A stretch of DNA of 64,000 nt from Streptomyces sp. NBC_00102 (GCF_026343115.1 NZ_JAPEMC010000001.1:1550001-1614000), one strand, 5' to 3'. Shown: positions 51,581 to 62,392, counted from the first letter of the stretch. Numbers and translations are program-made. The notes: generated from the letters alone by a model not told the origin.

Positions 51581-52534
51581 GTGACGGAAGGTCCGGCAGC
51601 ACGGCGGCGGGGCGGTGCGCGCGAGGGTGCGCAGCCCACGGCGGCGGCGCGCGAACAGCGCGTACGGGCAAAGGGGTTGCTCCGGCGCCCGGAGTGCGCG
51701 GTCGGGTTGCGCGAGCGCAAGAAGCAGCGCACCCGGGACGCGCTGCTCCACGCCGCGCTCGAACTCTTCACCACCCAGGGGTACGAACGGACCACGGTGG
51801 ACGGGATCGTGGAGGCGGTCGACGTCTCCCAGCGCACGTTCTTCCGGTACTTCGCGAGCAAGGAGGACGTCGTCTTCGCCACCCAGGACATGGTGGAGGC
51901 GCGATTCCGCGCGGAGTTGAGGCAACGGCCCGCGGGCGAACCGCCGCTGGAGGCGATGCGGCAGGCCGCGTTCGCCGCCTGGGACGCGCTGGAGCGCTCC
52001 GATCCACCTGCGGCGACGGTGGAGTTGTACGTCCGGACGTTCCGGATGATCGAGTCCCAGCCCGCGTTGCTGGCCGCGCACATGCGCCGGTGCGTCGCCA
52101 TGGAGGAGGAGGTCGCCTCGTTGATCGCCGGGCGGGAGGGCCTGGACCTGGACAGCGACCCCCGCCCCCGGGTGGCGGTCGCCGCCTTCTCCGGGACGAT
52201 GCGGGTCACCGGACTGATGTGGGTGCGGAACGGCGACGGCGGCCTGGCCTCGCTGCGCGCCTTGGCCCAGAGCCATCTGGACACGCTCGGCCCGGCGCTC
52301 GCCTCCGGCTGGCACACCCCGGCGCCGGGGCTCGTCGCCCCGGAGGTCGTGGCGCCGGAGCCGCCGGCCGGGCCGCTCGTCGCGTCGGGGCTCGTACCGC
52401 CCGAGAGGATGACCCCGGGAACCGTGACCCCGGGACTCGTACCCCCCGGGCTCCCGCAGCCGGAGACCGACGCCGCCCCGGGCCCGCTCGTGGTCGTCGG
52501 TACGGCCCCGCCGGGGTCTCCGGACGCGCGGTGA
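51581..52534 (+). CDS. TetR-family regulator
   Basis: A 317-residue regulator from the GTG at 51581, which has GGGAGGA seven bases upstream. The HTH is at about 40-90: KKQRTRDALLHAALELFTTQ, GYERTTVDGIVEAVDVSQRTFFRYFASKEDV. The ligand domain spans 95-240. The tail of about 80 residues is Pro/Val-rich low complexity (LVAPEVVAPEPPAGPLVASG-like repeats), unusual for TetR. It probably represses the divergent exporter. A GTG at 51530 is a less likely start. Confidence 0.87.
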   Translation: MTEGPAARRRGGAREGAQPTAAAREQRVRAKGLLRRPECAVGLRERKKQRTRDALLHAALELFTTQGYERTTVDGIVEAVDVSQRTFFRYFASKEDVVFATQDMVEARFRAELRQRPAGEPPLEAMRQAAFAAWDALERSDPPAATVELYVRTFRMIESQPALLAAHMRRCVAMEEEVASLIAGREGLDLDSDPRPRVAVAAFSGTMRVTGLMWVRNGDGGLASLRALAQSHLDTLGPALASGWHTPAPGLVAPEVVAPEPPAGPLVASGLVPPERMTPGTVTPGLVPPGLPQPETDAAPGPLVVVGTAPPGSPDAR

Positions 52535-52709
52535 CGGGGCCGGCCGCGACGGCCGTGGGCGGGAGACGCGCGGGATCGGGCGCGTCCCCCACGCCCTACG
52601 CCCTCCGCGACTACGGAACGTAAGAAAATCGGTCCACAAACCCCTCCGCCGAGTGAGGTACGTCACCCGAGCACCACGGCCCGTCACCCGTCTCCTAGGG
52701 TGTGCCGCA

Positions 52710-53921
52710 GTGAATCCCTCCTTCGAAACCTCACCCACCCTGACCGCATGGCGCGCGCTGCTCGCCATAGCCGTCGTGTTCGTGATGATGGCGACCACCG
52801 GGTGGACCGCCGTACGTCATCAGCCCTCCGACGAGCCGCGCGTCCGGGCGTTGGCCGCCTGGGCGCACGCCCGGGCGGGGGGCCGGCCCGTTCCGTCCCT
52901 GGACGCCCCGGCCACGGCGATAGCCCGGTTCTTCGCCTCGCTCTCCGCCGCGCAGCGGCTCTCGCTGGCCGATCAGTATCCCCTCGTGGTCGGCAACCTC
53001 AACGGCGCGCCGGTCGCTCTGCGTTACCGGGCGAACCGCCATGCGCTGCGGGACGCGACCGCGGTGGAGCAGCGCCGGACACACGATCCGGGGCTCTCGC
53101 CGGACGGCCGTACCGGGGCCCGGATGCGGCTGGAGCGCTTCCGGGGCATGCTCGCGGGCGACCGGCAGATCCTGTCCTTCGACCCGTCCGGCCGGGGCCG
53201 CGCGGCCGAGGTCTTCGGCGATCTGGACCGGGCCGAGCGGGTCTCCGTGGTGGTCCCGGGCGTGGACACGCAACTGCTGACGCTGGAGCGGGAGAACCGC
53301 CCGTACAGCGCGCCGGTCGGCATGGCGAAGTCCCTCTACGCCGCCGAGCGGGACGCCCGGCCCACCGCCCGTACCGCGGTGATCGCCTGGGCCGACTACA
53401 CCGCACCGGCCGGGATCGGCATGGACGCGGTTCTCGGCGGGCTCGCCGCACAGGGGTCGCTGCGGCTGAACGCGCTGGTGGCCGCCCTGCCGGGGAAGGC
53501 CACGGTCGCGCTGGTCTGCCACAGCTACGGCTCCGTGGTGTGCGGGGTCGCGGCGCACCGGCTGCCGTCCCGGGTCACCGACATCGCCGTCGCCGGCAGT
53601 CCCGGCATGCGGTCCACGAGCGAGGCGGCGCTGGGCACGAACGCCCGGGTGTGGGCGATGCGCGACCGCGACGACTGGATCGCGGACGTGCCCAATCTGG
53701 AAGTCGGCGGGCTGGGGCACGGTGCCGATCCGGTCGACCCGGAGTTCGGGGCGCGGATCGTCTCGGCGGGCGACGCGCAGGGCCACAGCGGTTACTTCGA
53801 GCCCGGTACGGAGAGTCTGCGCAACTTCGCGGCGATCGGAGTCGGCTCATACACGACGGTCGGCTGCGCACGTGCGGATCGCGAGTGCCGCAGCGGTATT
53901 TCCGGTGGAACAGATGTCTGA
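52710..53921 (+). CDS. Secreted or membrane-anchored alpha/beta hydrolase (DUF1023 type)
   Basis: A 403-residue protein with one N-terminal hydrophobic helix (ALLAIAVVFVMMATTGWTAV) and an alpha/beta hydrolase domain. The nucleophile elbow is CHSYGSVVCG (Ser near 273), preceded by VSVVVPGVDTQL and followed by RDDWIADVP and GHSGYF (Asp and His of the triad). DUF1023 hydrolases are common in actinobacteria; the substrate is unknown. The GTG at 52710 puts the membrane helix 15-20 residues from the start. Confidence 0.83.
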   Translation: MNPSFETSPTLTAWRALLAIAVVFVMMATTGWTAVRHQPSDEPRVRALAAWAHARAGGRPVPSLDAPATAIARFFASLSAAQRLSLADQYPLVVGNLNGAPVALRYRANRHALRDATAVEQRRTHDPGLSPDGRTGARMRLERFRGMLAGDRQILSFDPSGRGRAAEVFGDLDRAERVSVVVPGVDTQLLTLERENRPYSAPVGMAKSLYAAERDARPTARTAVIAWADYTAPAGIGMDAVLGGLAAQGSLRLNALVAALPGKATVALVCHSYGSVVCGVAAHRLPSRVTDIAVAGSPGMRSTSEAALGTNARVWAMRDRDDWIADVPNLEVGGLGHGADPVDPEFGARIVSAGDAQGHSGYFEPGTESLRNFAAIGVGSYTTVGCARADRECRSGISGGTDV

Positions 53922-54007
53922 CGCGCGTAGATCATGCGGAAGCCCGGTGAATCAGGGCTGACGCGAGGGGGGCGACGTACGGACGACTGCCGCATACGAT
54001 GAGGCAC

Positions 54008-54943
54008 ATGGGTGATGTGCTGGCCGGAATTCATGCCACCTGGGAGTTCGACACCGACTCCGTGCTCATCCGCTTCGAACGGGGCATCCGTACGCCGAAG
54101 CTCTTCCAGAGCCTGCGGGAGCGACGCATTCCGTATGCGGCGCTGTCGGCGGTCGGTCTGACTCCGGGCAAGCGGGGCACGGTGGTTCTGCACGCCTCGC
54201 CGAGACCCGGTGCCGACCCGCTGATGGAGGCGGCGGCCGGTCAGTTGAAGGACGGCTCCGATCCCTACCGGTTGGTCCTGCCCGCCGACCGGGAGATCCT
54301 CGCGGAGTACTACCGGGACGAGTTGCGGGCCCGGCTGGACCCGGATTCCGGGCAGCCCGCGGACCGCTTCCTGGTCGCGGCACCGGAGGGCCCCCTGCGG
54401 TTCAAGGCGTACGACGGGCGGGCCAGCTTCGACGGGGAGCGGGTCTCCTTCCGCTGGTCGTGGACGGGTGCGTCCAGCGCCAAGTGGCGTGCGGGCGACC
54501 AGTCGTTCCCGGTGGAGCGGGTGGCCGGAGTGGAGTGGCGTTCCCCGGAGGCATTCGAGGGCTATCTGCGGCTGCTGACCCATCCGTCCGACGCCTCGGC
54601 GGCCGCCCCCGCCCAGCCGTGCGTCACCTCTCCCGGCGAACTGCCCGGGGGCGGGGTGCCGGTGCGTCCCGCCCAGGCCGACCAGGACCCGGCGGCCGTG
54701 CTCTTCGGCCTGGGTTACGGCCCGGTGCACGAGTCGCTGCCGTTCGCGGCGGCGGTCCTGGAGTCCGCGCGCCGCAGGCCGTCCGTACCCGTACCGACCT
54801 CGCTGGTACCGGTCGGCGCGGCGCGGCGCGATCCGGCGGACATCGCGGAGCGGATCCGCCACCTGGGCGAGCTGCATCAGGCGGGGCTGGTGACGGACGT
54901 GGAGTTCAGCGCCAAGAAGGCGGAGTTGCTGGCGGAGTTGTAG
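54008..54943 (+). CDS. DUF4429 protein with C-terminal SHOCT motif
   Basis: A 311-residue soluble protein. It has two DUF4429 units: residues 1-110 (DVLAGIHATWEFDTDSVLIRFERG, IPYAALSAVGLTPGKRGTVVLH) and about 125-200 (GPLRFKAYDGRASFDGERVSF, FPVERVAGVEWRS). The last 35 residues are a SHOCT helix pair, IRHLGELHQAGLVTDVEFSAKKAELL. Such proteins may bind membranes or other proteins. Start ATG 54008 follows GAGG. Alone. Confidence 0.85.
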   Translation: MGDVLAGIHATWEFDTDSVLIRFERGIRTPKLFQSLRERRIPYAALSAVGLTPGKRGTVVLHASPRPGADPLMEAAAGQLKDGSDPYRLVLPADREILAEYYRDELRARLDPDSGQPADRFLVAAPEGPLRFKAYDGRASFDGERVSFRWSWTGASSAKWRAGDQSFPVERVAGVEWRSPEAFEGYLRLLTHPSDASAAAPAQPCVTSPGELPGGGVPVRPAQADQDPAAVLFGLGYGPVHESLPFAAAVLESARRRPSVPVPTSLVPVGAARRDPADIAERIRHLGELHQAGLVTDVEFSAKKAELLAEL

Positions 54944-55040
54944 GGCACCGAGCCCGCCCGCAGCGTCGGCGCCCGCCCCCTGGGCCGTGTGTGTCCCGCC
55001 TTGTCAGGCGACGCCTGGCACGCCCTCCGGGCGGACGGCG

Positions 55041-55610
55041 CTACTTCCAGACCACGGCCTGGCCGACGCTGCGGCCCGGTGCCTGCGGGGCTCCCAGCTC
55101 CTCCAGGGTCCAGGTCTGGCCGACGAGGTCGTGGCCGAAGCCCCGGTGGGGTTGCTCCTCGGTGAGGGTGAAGCCGAAGGACTGGTAGATCCGGCGCGCG
55201 GACACGAGGTTGTCGGTGGTCCACAGCGACACGCTCCGGTAGCCGGCCGCGCGGGCGAAGGCCAGGGCCTCCGCCACGAGGCGGGTGCCCGTGCCGAGCC
55301 CCCGGGCCGCCGGGGTCACCAGCAGGGTGCGCAGTTTGGCCGTGCGGTGTGTGGGGTGCGTGTCGTCGGCGACGAGCATCACGCAGCCCGCGCGTTCCCC
55401 GTCCACCTCTGCGATCCAGGCCGCTTCGGCGTCCTGGTCGCGCCCCGCCGCGTACTCGGCGACGATCTTGGCGACCAGGGACTCGAACCCGGTGTTCCAG
55501 CCGAACTGCCGGTGGTACAGCTCGCCGTGGGCCATCACGATCCAGCCCAGGTCGCCGGGCCTGTCCGCGCGGCGGACCACGCTCTCCCGCACACGGGTTC
55601 CCTCCGGCAT
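55041..55610 (-). CDS. GNAT acetyltransferase (MarR-GNAT-like catalytic half)
   Basis: A 189-residue GNAT. The acetyl-CoA loop is VTPAARGLGTGTRLVAEAL, with SLWTTDNLVSARRIYQSFGF after it, and HGELYHRQFGWNTGFESLVAKI at the start is typical of acetyltransferases found fused to MarR regulators. Here the MarR half is absent, and a TetR gene is divergent instead. GGAGAG lies six bases before the ATG. A perfect palindrome overlaps both promoters. Confidence 0.85.
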   Translation of the reverse strand: MPEGTRVRESVVRRADRPGDLGWIVMAHGELYHRQFGWNTGFESLVAKIVAEYAAGRDQDAEAAWIAEVDGERAGCVMLVADDTHPTHRTAKLRTLLVTPAARGLGTGTRLVAEALAFARAAGYRSVSLWTTDNLVSARRIYQSFGFTLTEEQPHRGFGHDLVGQTWTLEELGAPQAPGRSVGQAVVWK

Positions 55611-55645
55611 GGCGCACTCTCCGATGTGTTCAATGACTGCCCGTT

Positions 55646-55665
55646 ACTGACACGAGCGTGTCAGT
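55646..55665. promoter_or_regulatory. Perfect palindrome ACTGACACG-AG-CGTGTCAGT
   Basis: Nine-bp arms with a 2-base centre, 18 bases before the TetR ATG and 36 bases before the GNAT ATG. This is the size and symmetry of a TetR operator. Confidence 0.72.
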
Positions 55666-55682
55666 CCTCGTAAGGTAGCCCC

Positions 55683-56279
55683 ATGCCCCCCAGAGCCACA
55701 AACCCGTCCCCCCGCGAGACAGAGCTGCTCGAAGCCGCGTACGCGTACGCGCTCGACCACGGCCTGAACGATCTGTCCCTGCGTCCCCTGGCCGAGGCCA
55801 TCGGCTCCAGCACCCGCGTCCTGATGTTCCTCTTCGGCAACAAGGACGGGCTGGTACGGGCGCTGCTGGAGAGGGCGCGCGCCGACGAACTGGCCCTGCT
55901 GGCCGGACTCCGCGGCCCCGAGCACCCCGTCGGCCTCGCCGCCGCCGCGGACGCGGTGTGGGCGTGGCTGGCCGCCGACGAACACCGGCCGCTGCTGCGC
56001 CTGTGGGCCGAGGCGTACGCCCGCTCCCTCGTCGAGCCGGACGGCCCCTGGGCGGGATTCGCCAGGCGCACCGTGGACGACTGGCTCGACGTCCTCGCCG
56101 GCTCTCAGCCGCGGACGGAACGCGACACCGGGGAGGGGATCGCCGAGCGCACGCTGACGCTGGCCGTACTGCGCGGGGCTCTCCTCGACCTGCTCGCCAC
56201 CGACGACCGGGATCGGGTGACCGCCGCCGTCCGCCGGTGGCTGCCACCGCCACAGCCCCCGGAACCCGGTGCCTGCTGA
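55683..56279 (+). CDS. TetR-family regulator
   Basis: A 198-residue TetR protein. The HTH (ETELLEAAYAYALDHGLNDLSLRPLAEAIGSSTRVLMFLFGNKDGLVRALL) is N-terminal, followed by a helical ligand domain. The palindrome just upstream is its probable operator, shared with the divergent GNAT gene. A Pro-rich short tail ends the protein. The start has no clear ribosome site within 12 bases, so the transcript may be leaderless or short-led. Confidence 0.87.
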   Translation: MPPRATNPSPRETELLEAAYAYALDHGLNDLSLRPLAEAIGSSTRVLMFLFGNKDGLVRALLERARADELALLAGLRGPEHPVGLAAAADAVWAWLAADEHRPLLRLWAEAYARSLVEPDGPWAGFARRTVDDWLDVLAGSQPRTERDTGEGIAERTLTLAVLRGALLDLLATDDRDRVTAAVRRWLPPPQPPEPGAC

Positions 56280-56446
56280 CCCGGCCGCCGGCGGCTGCGC
56301 ACGGTGCTGCGCGGCGACGGCGCGTCGGGTGAACGGGCCCCGCGGTACGGCCTGGACCGGTCGCAGCAGCTGATGGAGGCGACCGTACGAGCGCCGACAG
56401 CCCCTCCCCTACACTCCTGTCACCGGGAGCGGCCGGGCCAGAAGAC

Positions 56447-56476
56447 ACGGGGATACGGGGATACGGGGATACGGGA
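56447..56476 (+). repeat. 8-bp tandem repeat before an unknown gene
   Basis: Three copies of ACGGGGAT and a partial fourth end two bases before the ATG at 56478. The GGGGA in each unit can pair with 16S rRNA. Confidence 0.88.
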
Positions 56477-56477
56477 A

Positions 56478-57071
56478 ATGGGAACGGTCGGAAAGCCGGA
56501 GGCGGAGTGGTGGGACCTCCTTCCGCAAGGTGTCCGTGAGCAGGTCGACGGGTACGTCCTGCAGGACTCCGTGCTCCAGGCGATCCGCACGGTCCGAGAA
56601 GCGGGCCGCGCCCACGGGCTCGGGCTCGACGACGCCCAGCGCGTCGTCGACGAGCGTTTCCGGCACCACGGCGACAGGATCGCCCGCACCCCCGCCGACC
56701 CTCTCGACCTGGAATCCCTGACCGCCGAGGCCGCCGGGTACGGCGGACGGATCATGGCGATCGAGGCCCTGTGGGACGGCGACACCGTCCACGGCTGGTT
56801 CGTGGAGCTCCGGGCCGTCACCGCCGACCCCGCCGGTGACCACCTGCTGGCCGTCATCCACCGCTCCACGGCGGTACGGCTCCTCGGGGAGGGGCACGCC
56901 CAGCCCTCGGCGGCCGCCGCCGAACGGTTCGGCCGCCCGCTCGCGGCGCACCTCTCGGTCCCCTTCCACTTCGCGAGTCCGGATGCCCCGGACGACGAGG
57001 CCCCGCGCTGGTCGGCCGCCGGCCGGAACAGCGCCTCGGCCGCGGGTGGGAACGGCGCGCACCAGAACTGA
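56478..57071 (+). CDS. Unknown 197-residue protein
   Basis: No family recognised. It is acidic with a helical N-terminal half (EWWDLLPQGVREQVDGYVLQ, SVLQAIRTVREAGRAHGLGLDDAQRVVDERF), then a strand-rich half (IMAIEALWDGDTVHGWFVELRAVT, HLLAVIHRSTAVRLLGEG) and a Ser/Ala/Gly tail. It begins directly after the 8-bp repeat. Codon bias supports coding. The next gene follows by 34 bases, perhaps on the same transcript. Confidence 0.65.
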   Translation: MGTVGKPEAEWWDLLPQGVREQVDGYVLQDSVLQAIRTVREAGRAHGLGLDDAQRVVDERFRHHGDRIARTPADPLDLESLTAEAAGYGGRIMAIEALWDGDTVHGWFVELRAVTADPAGDHLLAVIHRSTAVRLLGEGHAQPSAAAAERFGRPLAAHLSVPFHFASPDAPDDEAPRWSAAGRNSASAAGGNGAHQN

Positions 57072-57105
57072 TGAACCGATCCGGGCGAGTCGGCAGAATG
57101 CCCTC

Positions 57106-57828
57106 GTGACCCACGCCGAAGACCTGCGCCCCGCCCACATACCCGGGTACGAGAGCGACGCACTCACCCACCCCACCGACCTCCTCGACGACACCCTGTT
57201 CTGGCTGGGACACCTCCACTCGTGTCCGGCCGGCGAGGAGACGGAGGAGTTGCTGCTCGGCGCGGACGAGGAGGCGGCCCTCGCGTACCACGAGCAGTTG
57301 TGGAGGTACGCGGACTGGCCGACGTTCACCGTCCCGCTCGCCGGAGGCCACCGCATCCACATCGTCTACCGCACCTTCGAGGACGATCCCGGGGTCGACT
57401 ACCTCCTCCACCAACCGAGTTGGGACCAGGCCGAGTATCTGGCCTCGGACGAGGGGCACTTCATGGGGCCGGGCCTGTCCTGGCCGGAACTGGTGGCGGC
57501 GGCCGACAACGGGCTGCCCGGCGGCAGTACCACCGACCCGCACGCCCGGCTGCTGCTCCTGTTCCCCGCGTTCGGCGACGAGGACGTTCCCGAGGACGCC
57601 GCCGTGCGGCTGACGGCAGCCCTGCGCGCCCGCACCGGCGTCGACGATCCCCAGGCGCTCGCGGTCGCGCTCCTGGACGACCAGGGTCCGACCGGCCCGG
57701 TGGGCTGGCGCACCACCGTCCACGGCGTCAGGGTCGGCGAGGGTTCCCACTCCTACCGCAATCCGGCCAATCCCTTCGCGCTGCCGCCGGACCGGATGGC
57801 ACGGGTCTCGGCCGCACTGACGCCCTGA
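57106..57828 (+). CDS. Unknown 240-residue protein
   Basis: No family recognised. The sequence is acidic and soluble, with many aromatic and Asp residues: [83 protein letters not shown]. It looks like a small-to-mid-sized SMI1/KNR4-like immunity-type or enzyme-fold protein, but there is no firm motif. GTG start at 57106. Possibly co-transcribed with the preceding unknown gene. Confidence 0.65.
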   Translation: MTHAEDLRPAHIPGYESDALTHPTDLLDDTLFWLGHLHSCPAGEETEELLLGADEEAALAYHEQLWRYADWPTFTVPLAGGHRIHIVYRTFEDDPGVDYLLHQPSWDQAEYLASDEGHFMGPGLSWPELVAAADNGLPGGSTTDPHARLLLLFPAFGDEDVPEDAAVRLTAALRARTGVDDPQALAVALLDDQGPTGPVGWRTTVHGVRVGEGSHSYRNPANPFALPPDRMARVSAALTP

Positions 57829-58055
57829 GCCGGCGGGCAAGGCACCCGCACCCGCATCCGCATCCGCCGGGTACCCGTACCACCGGGCGTCGCGCCGCGG
57901 AGGACCGTGGACAGGACCGCGGACAGGACCGTCGAGAGCCGCCGAGAACCGCCGAGGACCGCCCTCTTCAGGCCCGCCCCGAACAACTCCCTTGCGTCGA
58001 CAGGTAAGAAGCGAAAATCTTACCCAGCTATTACGGTCGACCAGGAGAGCCACCC

Positions 58056-59312
58056 ATGCCCGCACTGCTACCGGAGTCCGCACCCCAACGCGCGCTCGCC
58101 GCCTCGAACTTCGTCTACACCCTCGGCAGCGGTGTCTATCTGACCGCCGGAGTCCTCTACTTCACGCAGGCGGTCCATCTCCCGGCCTCCCGGGTGGGGC
58201 TCGGGCTCGGTGCGGCGGGGATCGTCGCGCTGGCCGTGGGCGTCGCCGTCGGCCACCTCGCGGACCGGCGCGGTGCACGCGGCATCTACGCGAGCACCCT
58301 GGCCGTGCAGGCGGTGGCCACGGCGGGCTTCCTGTGGGCGGACAGTTTCTGGCTGTTCGTCCTCGCGGTGGGCGTGGCCAGTGGTGGCAAGGCGGCCGGT
58401 CAGGCTGCCCGCAGCCCGTTGATCCGGCACTACGGAGGGGACCGGCCGCAGGCCTTCCGCTCCTACCTCCGCGCGGTGACCAATGTGGGCATCTCCCTCG
58501 GCGCTCTGGCGGCCGGCTGGGCGGTCCAGGTGGGTACGGTCCCGGCCTACCGGCTCCTGGTCGTCGGCAACGCGGTAGCTTTCGCCGCATCGGCGGTGAT
58601 CCTGCTGCGGCTGCCTCCGGTGAAGCCCGTGCCCAGCACCGGCGGTCCCCGCTGGGCCGCGCTGCGGGACGGCCCGTACCTCGCGCTCACCGCGCTCGAC
58701 GGTGTGATGAACGTCCAGTTCAGGGTGCTCACGGTGGCGATTCCGCTCTGGCTGGTCACCGCCACCACCGCGCCGCACTCGCTGATCTCGGTCGTGGTCC
58801 TGCTCAACACGGTGACCATCGTGCTGTTCCAGGTCCGGGCCGGCCGCAACGTCGCCTCCCCGGCGGCCGGCGGAGCCGCCTACCGCAAGGCTGGGGTGGC
58901 CTTCCTCGCCTCCTGTTCCCTGATCTCCCTGTCGGCGGGGACACCTGCCTGGGTCGCCGTCACGCTTCTCGTCGTCGCGATGGTGATCCACACGATCGGC
59001 GAACTCTGGCACGCGGCAGCGGGCTTCGAGGTGTCCTACGCCCTCGCCCCGCAGCACGCCACCGGTCAGTACCTCGGCGTGTTCGGCCTGGGCGCCGGAA
59101 TCGCCGAGGCCCTCGGGCCGTCCCTGCTGATCTCGCTCTGCATCACCTGGGGGCGCCCGGGCTGGTACGTCGTCGGGTCGATGTTCGCGCTCACGGGCAT
59201 GGCCGCCCCGGCCGCCGTCCGCTGGGCGCAGCGCACGGGTGCCCGTTCCACCGTAGCCCCGCCGGAAAACGCGGTGGCCTCCGCGCCGGTCTCCTCTACG
59301 GTGAGTCGATGA
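58056..59312 (+). CDS. MFS exporter coupled to a phosphotransferase gene
   Basis: A 418-residue, 12-helix major facilitator. N-terminal segments are [20 protein letters not shown] and [14 protein letters not shown] after helix 2. The ATG has AGGAGAG six bases upstream. Its stop overlaps the ATG of the chloramphenicol-phosphotransferase-like gene (ATGA), so the pair is translationally coupled: pump and inactivating enzyme together. Upstream, 57829-58055 has GGACCG-rich short repeats and no gene. Confidence 0.88.
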   Translation: MPALLPESAPQRALAASNFVYTLGSGVYLTAGVLYFTQAVHLPASRVGLGLGAAGIVALAVGVAVGHLADRRGARGIYASTLAVQAVATAGFLWADSFWLFVLAVGVASGGKAAGQAARSPLIRHYGGDRPQAFRSYLRAVTNVGISLGALAAGWAVQVGTVPAYRLLVVGNAVAFAASAVILLRLPPVKPVPSTGGPRWAALRDGPYLALTALDGVMNVQFRVLTVAIPLWLVTATTAPHSLISVVVLLNTVTIVLFQVRAGRNVASPAAGGAAYRKAGVAFLASCSLISLSAGTPAWVAVTLLVVAMVIHTIGELWHAAAGFEVSYALAPQHATGQYLGVFGLGAGIAEALGPSLLISLCITWGRPGWYVVGSMFALTGMAAPAAVRWAQRTGARSTVAPPENAVASAPVSSTVSR

Positions 59313-59842
59313 CGACTCAGGTGATCGTGTTGAACGGCGGTTCCAGCTCCGGCAAGTCCGGGATCGTCCGGTGTCTCCAGGCGGTGCTGCCGGAGCCGTG
59401 GCTGGCCGCCGCGATCGACACCCTGGTGGACTCGCTGCCCGCGTCGATGCGGACGTCCGACGGGGGCATCGAGTTCACCGCGGACGGCGGGGTGAACGTC
59501 GGTTCGGAGTTCCGCAGGCTGGAGGCGGCCTGGATGGAGGGCGTCGCGGCGACGGCCCGTGCGGGTGCCCGGGTGATCGTCGACGACGTCTTCCTCGGCG
59601 GCGCGGAATCCCAGGCGCACTGGCAGAAGGCCCTCGTGGGGCTGGACGTGCTGTGGGTCGGGGTCAGGTGCGCGAGCGAGGTCGCCTCGGGCCGGGAGAT
59701 CGCGCGCGGCGACCGTGCGCGGGGCATGGCCGCGGCCCAGGCGGAATCGGTCCACCGGGGCGTGGTCTACGACCTGGAGGTCGACACCACGCGTTCGGAG
59801 TCGCTGGAGTGCGCCCGGGTCATCGCCGCCCGCGCCGCCTGA
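59309..59842 (+). CDS. Chloramphenicol 3-O-phosphotransferase homologue
   Basis: A 177-residue P-loop kinase that closely matches my memory of the S. venezuelae chloramphenicol phosphotransferase: [19 protein letters not shown] (Walker A 10-17), D37 as base, [44 protein letters not shown] and YDLEVDTT. It phosphorylates the primary alcohol of chloramphenicol or a related molecule. Coupled to the MFS exporter. It may be self-defence or detoxification. Real specificity is unproven. Confidence 0.87.
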   Translation: MTTQVIVLNGGSSSGKSGIVRCLQAVLPEPWLAAAIDTLVDSLPASMRTSDGGIEFTADGGVNVGSEFRRLEAAWMEGVAATARAGARVIVDDVFLGGAESQAHWQKALVGLDVLWVGVRCASEVASGREIARGDRARGMAAAQAESVHRGVVYDLEVDTTRSESLECARVIAARAA

Positions 59843-59972
59843 ACGACGCCTGGCCGGACGGGCGTCCGCCTCCCGCGTGCCCCGTTGGCGCCACGAGGGT
59901 CCGGGAGGCGGCGCGCGGCGGGCGCCCTCGTACGGGGTCCGCCGTGCACCGCCTCCCGGAGGTGTGCGGGGT

Positions 59973-60988
<1,016 letters not shown>

Positions 60989-60989
<1 letters not shown>

Positions 60990-61435
60990 CAGCCACACGG
61001 CCTTTCCGGCGCCCGTCGGGCGCTCGCGTAGAAGTCGATCTTGTAGTCGAGCACGGTGAGCGTGTCGTGGAGCTCCGCGATCCGCGCCCGTACGTCGCGG
61101 CGGGTCGCCTCCAGCAGCTCCTGCCTCTCGTCGAAGGTGTGCTCGCCCTCGCGCAGCAGCTCCGCGTACCGGACCATGTCGGCCACCGGCATGCCGGTCA
61201 GCCGGAGCTTGCCCACGAAGGCCAGCCAGTCGAGGTCCTTGTCGGTGAACCGCCGCTGTCCGGTCTGCGAGCGGTCCACGTGCGGCATCAGGCCGATCCG
61301 CTCGTACCAGCGCAGGGTGTGCGCGGTGAGCCCGGTGCGGGCGGCCACCTCGCTGATCGTGTACCGGACCGTCCGCCCCGTCGGGGCAGCCTGCCGGGGC
61401 ACGGGCCGTACGGACGTGCTCTGCGTCACCGTCAT
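60989..61435 (-). CDS. MerR-family regulator
   Basis: A 148-residue MerR protein. The wHTH at residues 25-95 reads YTISEVAARTGLTAHTLRWYERIGLMPHVDR, RFTDKDLDWLAFVGKLR. The coiled coil follows (FDERQELLEATRRDVRARIAEL). No conserved Cys for metals, so it fits the AdhR/NmlR-like group often paired with oxidoreductases. It is coupled to the aldo/keto reductase. An inverted repeat lies just before its ATG. Confidence 0.9.
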
Positions 61436-61440
61436 GTCTT

Positions 61441-61456
61441 CAACGTTAGATCGTTG
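61441..61456. promoter_or_regulatory. Inverted repeat CAACG-N6-CGTTG before MerR
   Basis: Begins five bases before the MerR ATG. Likely the autoregulatory MerR site; its closeness to the start suggests a very short or absent leader. Confidence 0.5.
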
Positions 61457-61576
61457 GAGTGCACTCGAAGCAAATGGAATCGGGCACGACTTCGGCGCCG
61501 GTCCGTCCCGCGCGGTGTTCCCCCGGCGCCCGGGGCCGTCGCGGGGCGGGTGCACGCTGCCTCTACCCTCGTAACC

Positions 61577-62392
61577 ATGCAGAGCCTGGCACAGATCGAG
61601 AACTGGCCCGTCCCCACCGCGGCAGCCGCCGTCGTCCGCGCGGACGGCACTGTCCTCGGTACGCACGGTGACACCGCGCACCGCTTCCCGCTCGCCTCGG
61701 TGACGAAGCCCCTGGCGGCGTACGCGGCACTCGTGGCGTACGAGGAGGGGGCCGTGGAGCTGGACGAACCGGCCGGACCGGAGGGCTCGACCGTCCGCCA
61801 CCTGCTCGCCCACACCAGCGGCCTCGCCTTCGACGAGCACCGGGCGACGGCCCCGGCGGGTACGCGGCGCCTCTACTCCAACGCCGGCTTCGAGGTCCTC
61901 GGCGAGCACCTCGCCAAGGCGTCCGGCATCCCCTTCGCGGACTACGCCCGCGAGGCGGTCTTCGCACCGCTGGGGATGGCTTCCACCACCATCGACGGCT
62001 CCCCCGCCAAGGACGGCGTCTCGACCGTGGACGACCTGGTCCGCTTCGTCGCCGAGGTCCAGGCACCCCGGCTTCTGGACCCGCGCACGGTGCTGGAGGC
62101 GCAGACCGTCGTGCACCCCGGGCTCAAGGGCGTACTGCCCGGGTACGGCCACCAGAACCCCAACGACTGGGGCCTCGGCTTCGAGATCCGCGACTCCAAG
62201 TCCCCGCACTGGACCGGTACCGCCTCCTCCCCCGCGACTTTCGGCCACTTCGGCCAGTCCGGCACCTTCCTCTGGATCGACCCGGTCGCGGGCCTGGCCT
62301 GCGTCGCCCTGACCGACCGCGCCTTCGGCCCCTGGGCGGCCGAGGCGTGGACGCCGTTCACCGACGCGGTACTGGCGGAGGCGGGCCGGTAG
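61577..62392 (+). CDS. Serine hydrolase (beta-lactamase class C-like)
   Basis: A 271-residue soluble hydrolase. SxxK is ASVTKP (S41, K44), the YxN motif is LYSNAG, and the third box is HFGQSG. Related to esterase EstB and DD-peptidase-like serine hydrolases. It has no signal peptide, so an intracellular esterase or amidase is likely. Divergent from the MerR gene. The start ATG at 61577 has no clear ribosome site. Confidence 0.88.
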   Translation: MQSLAQIENWPVPTAAAAVVRADGTVLGTHGDTAHRFPLASVTKPLAAYAALVAYEEGAVELDEPAGPEGSTVRHLLAHTSGLAFDEHRATAPAGTRRLYSNAGFEVLGEHLAKASGIPFADYAREAVFAPLGMASTTIDGSPAKDGVSTVDDLVRFVAEVQAPRLLDPRTVLEAQTVVHPGLKGVLPGYGHQNPNDWGLGFEIRDSKSPHWTGTASSPATFGHFGQSGTFLWIDPVAGLACVALTDRAFGPWAAEAWTPFTDAVLAEAGR

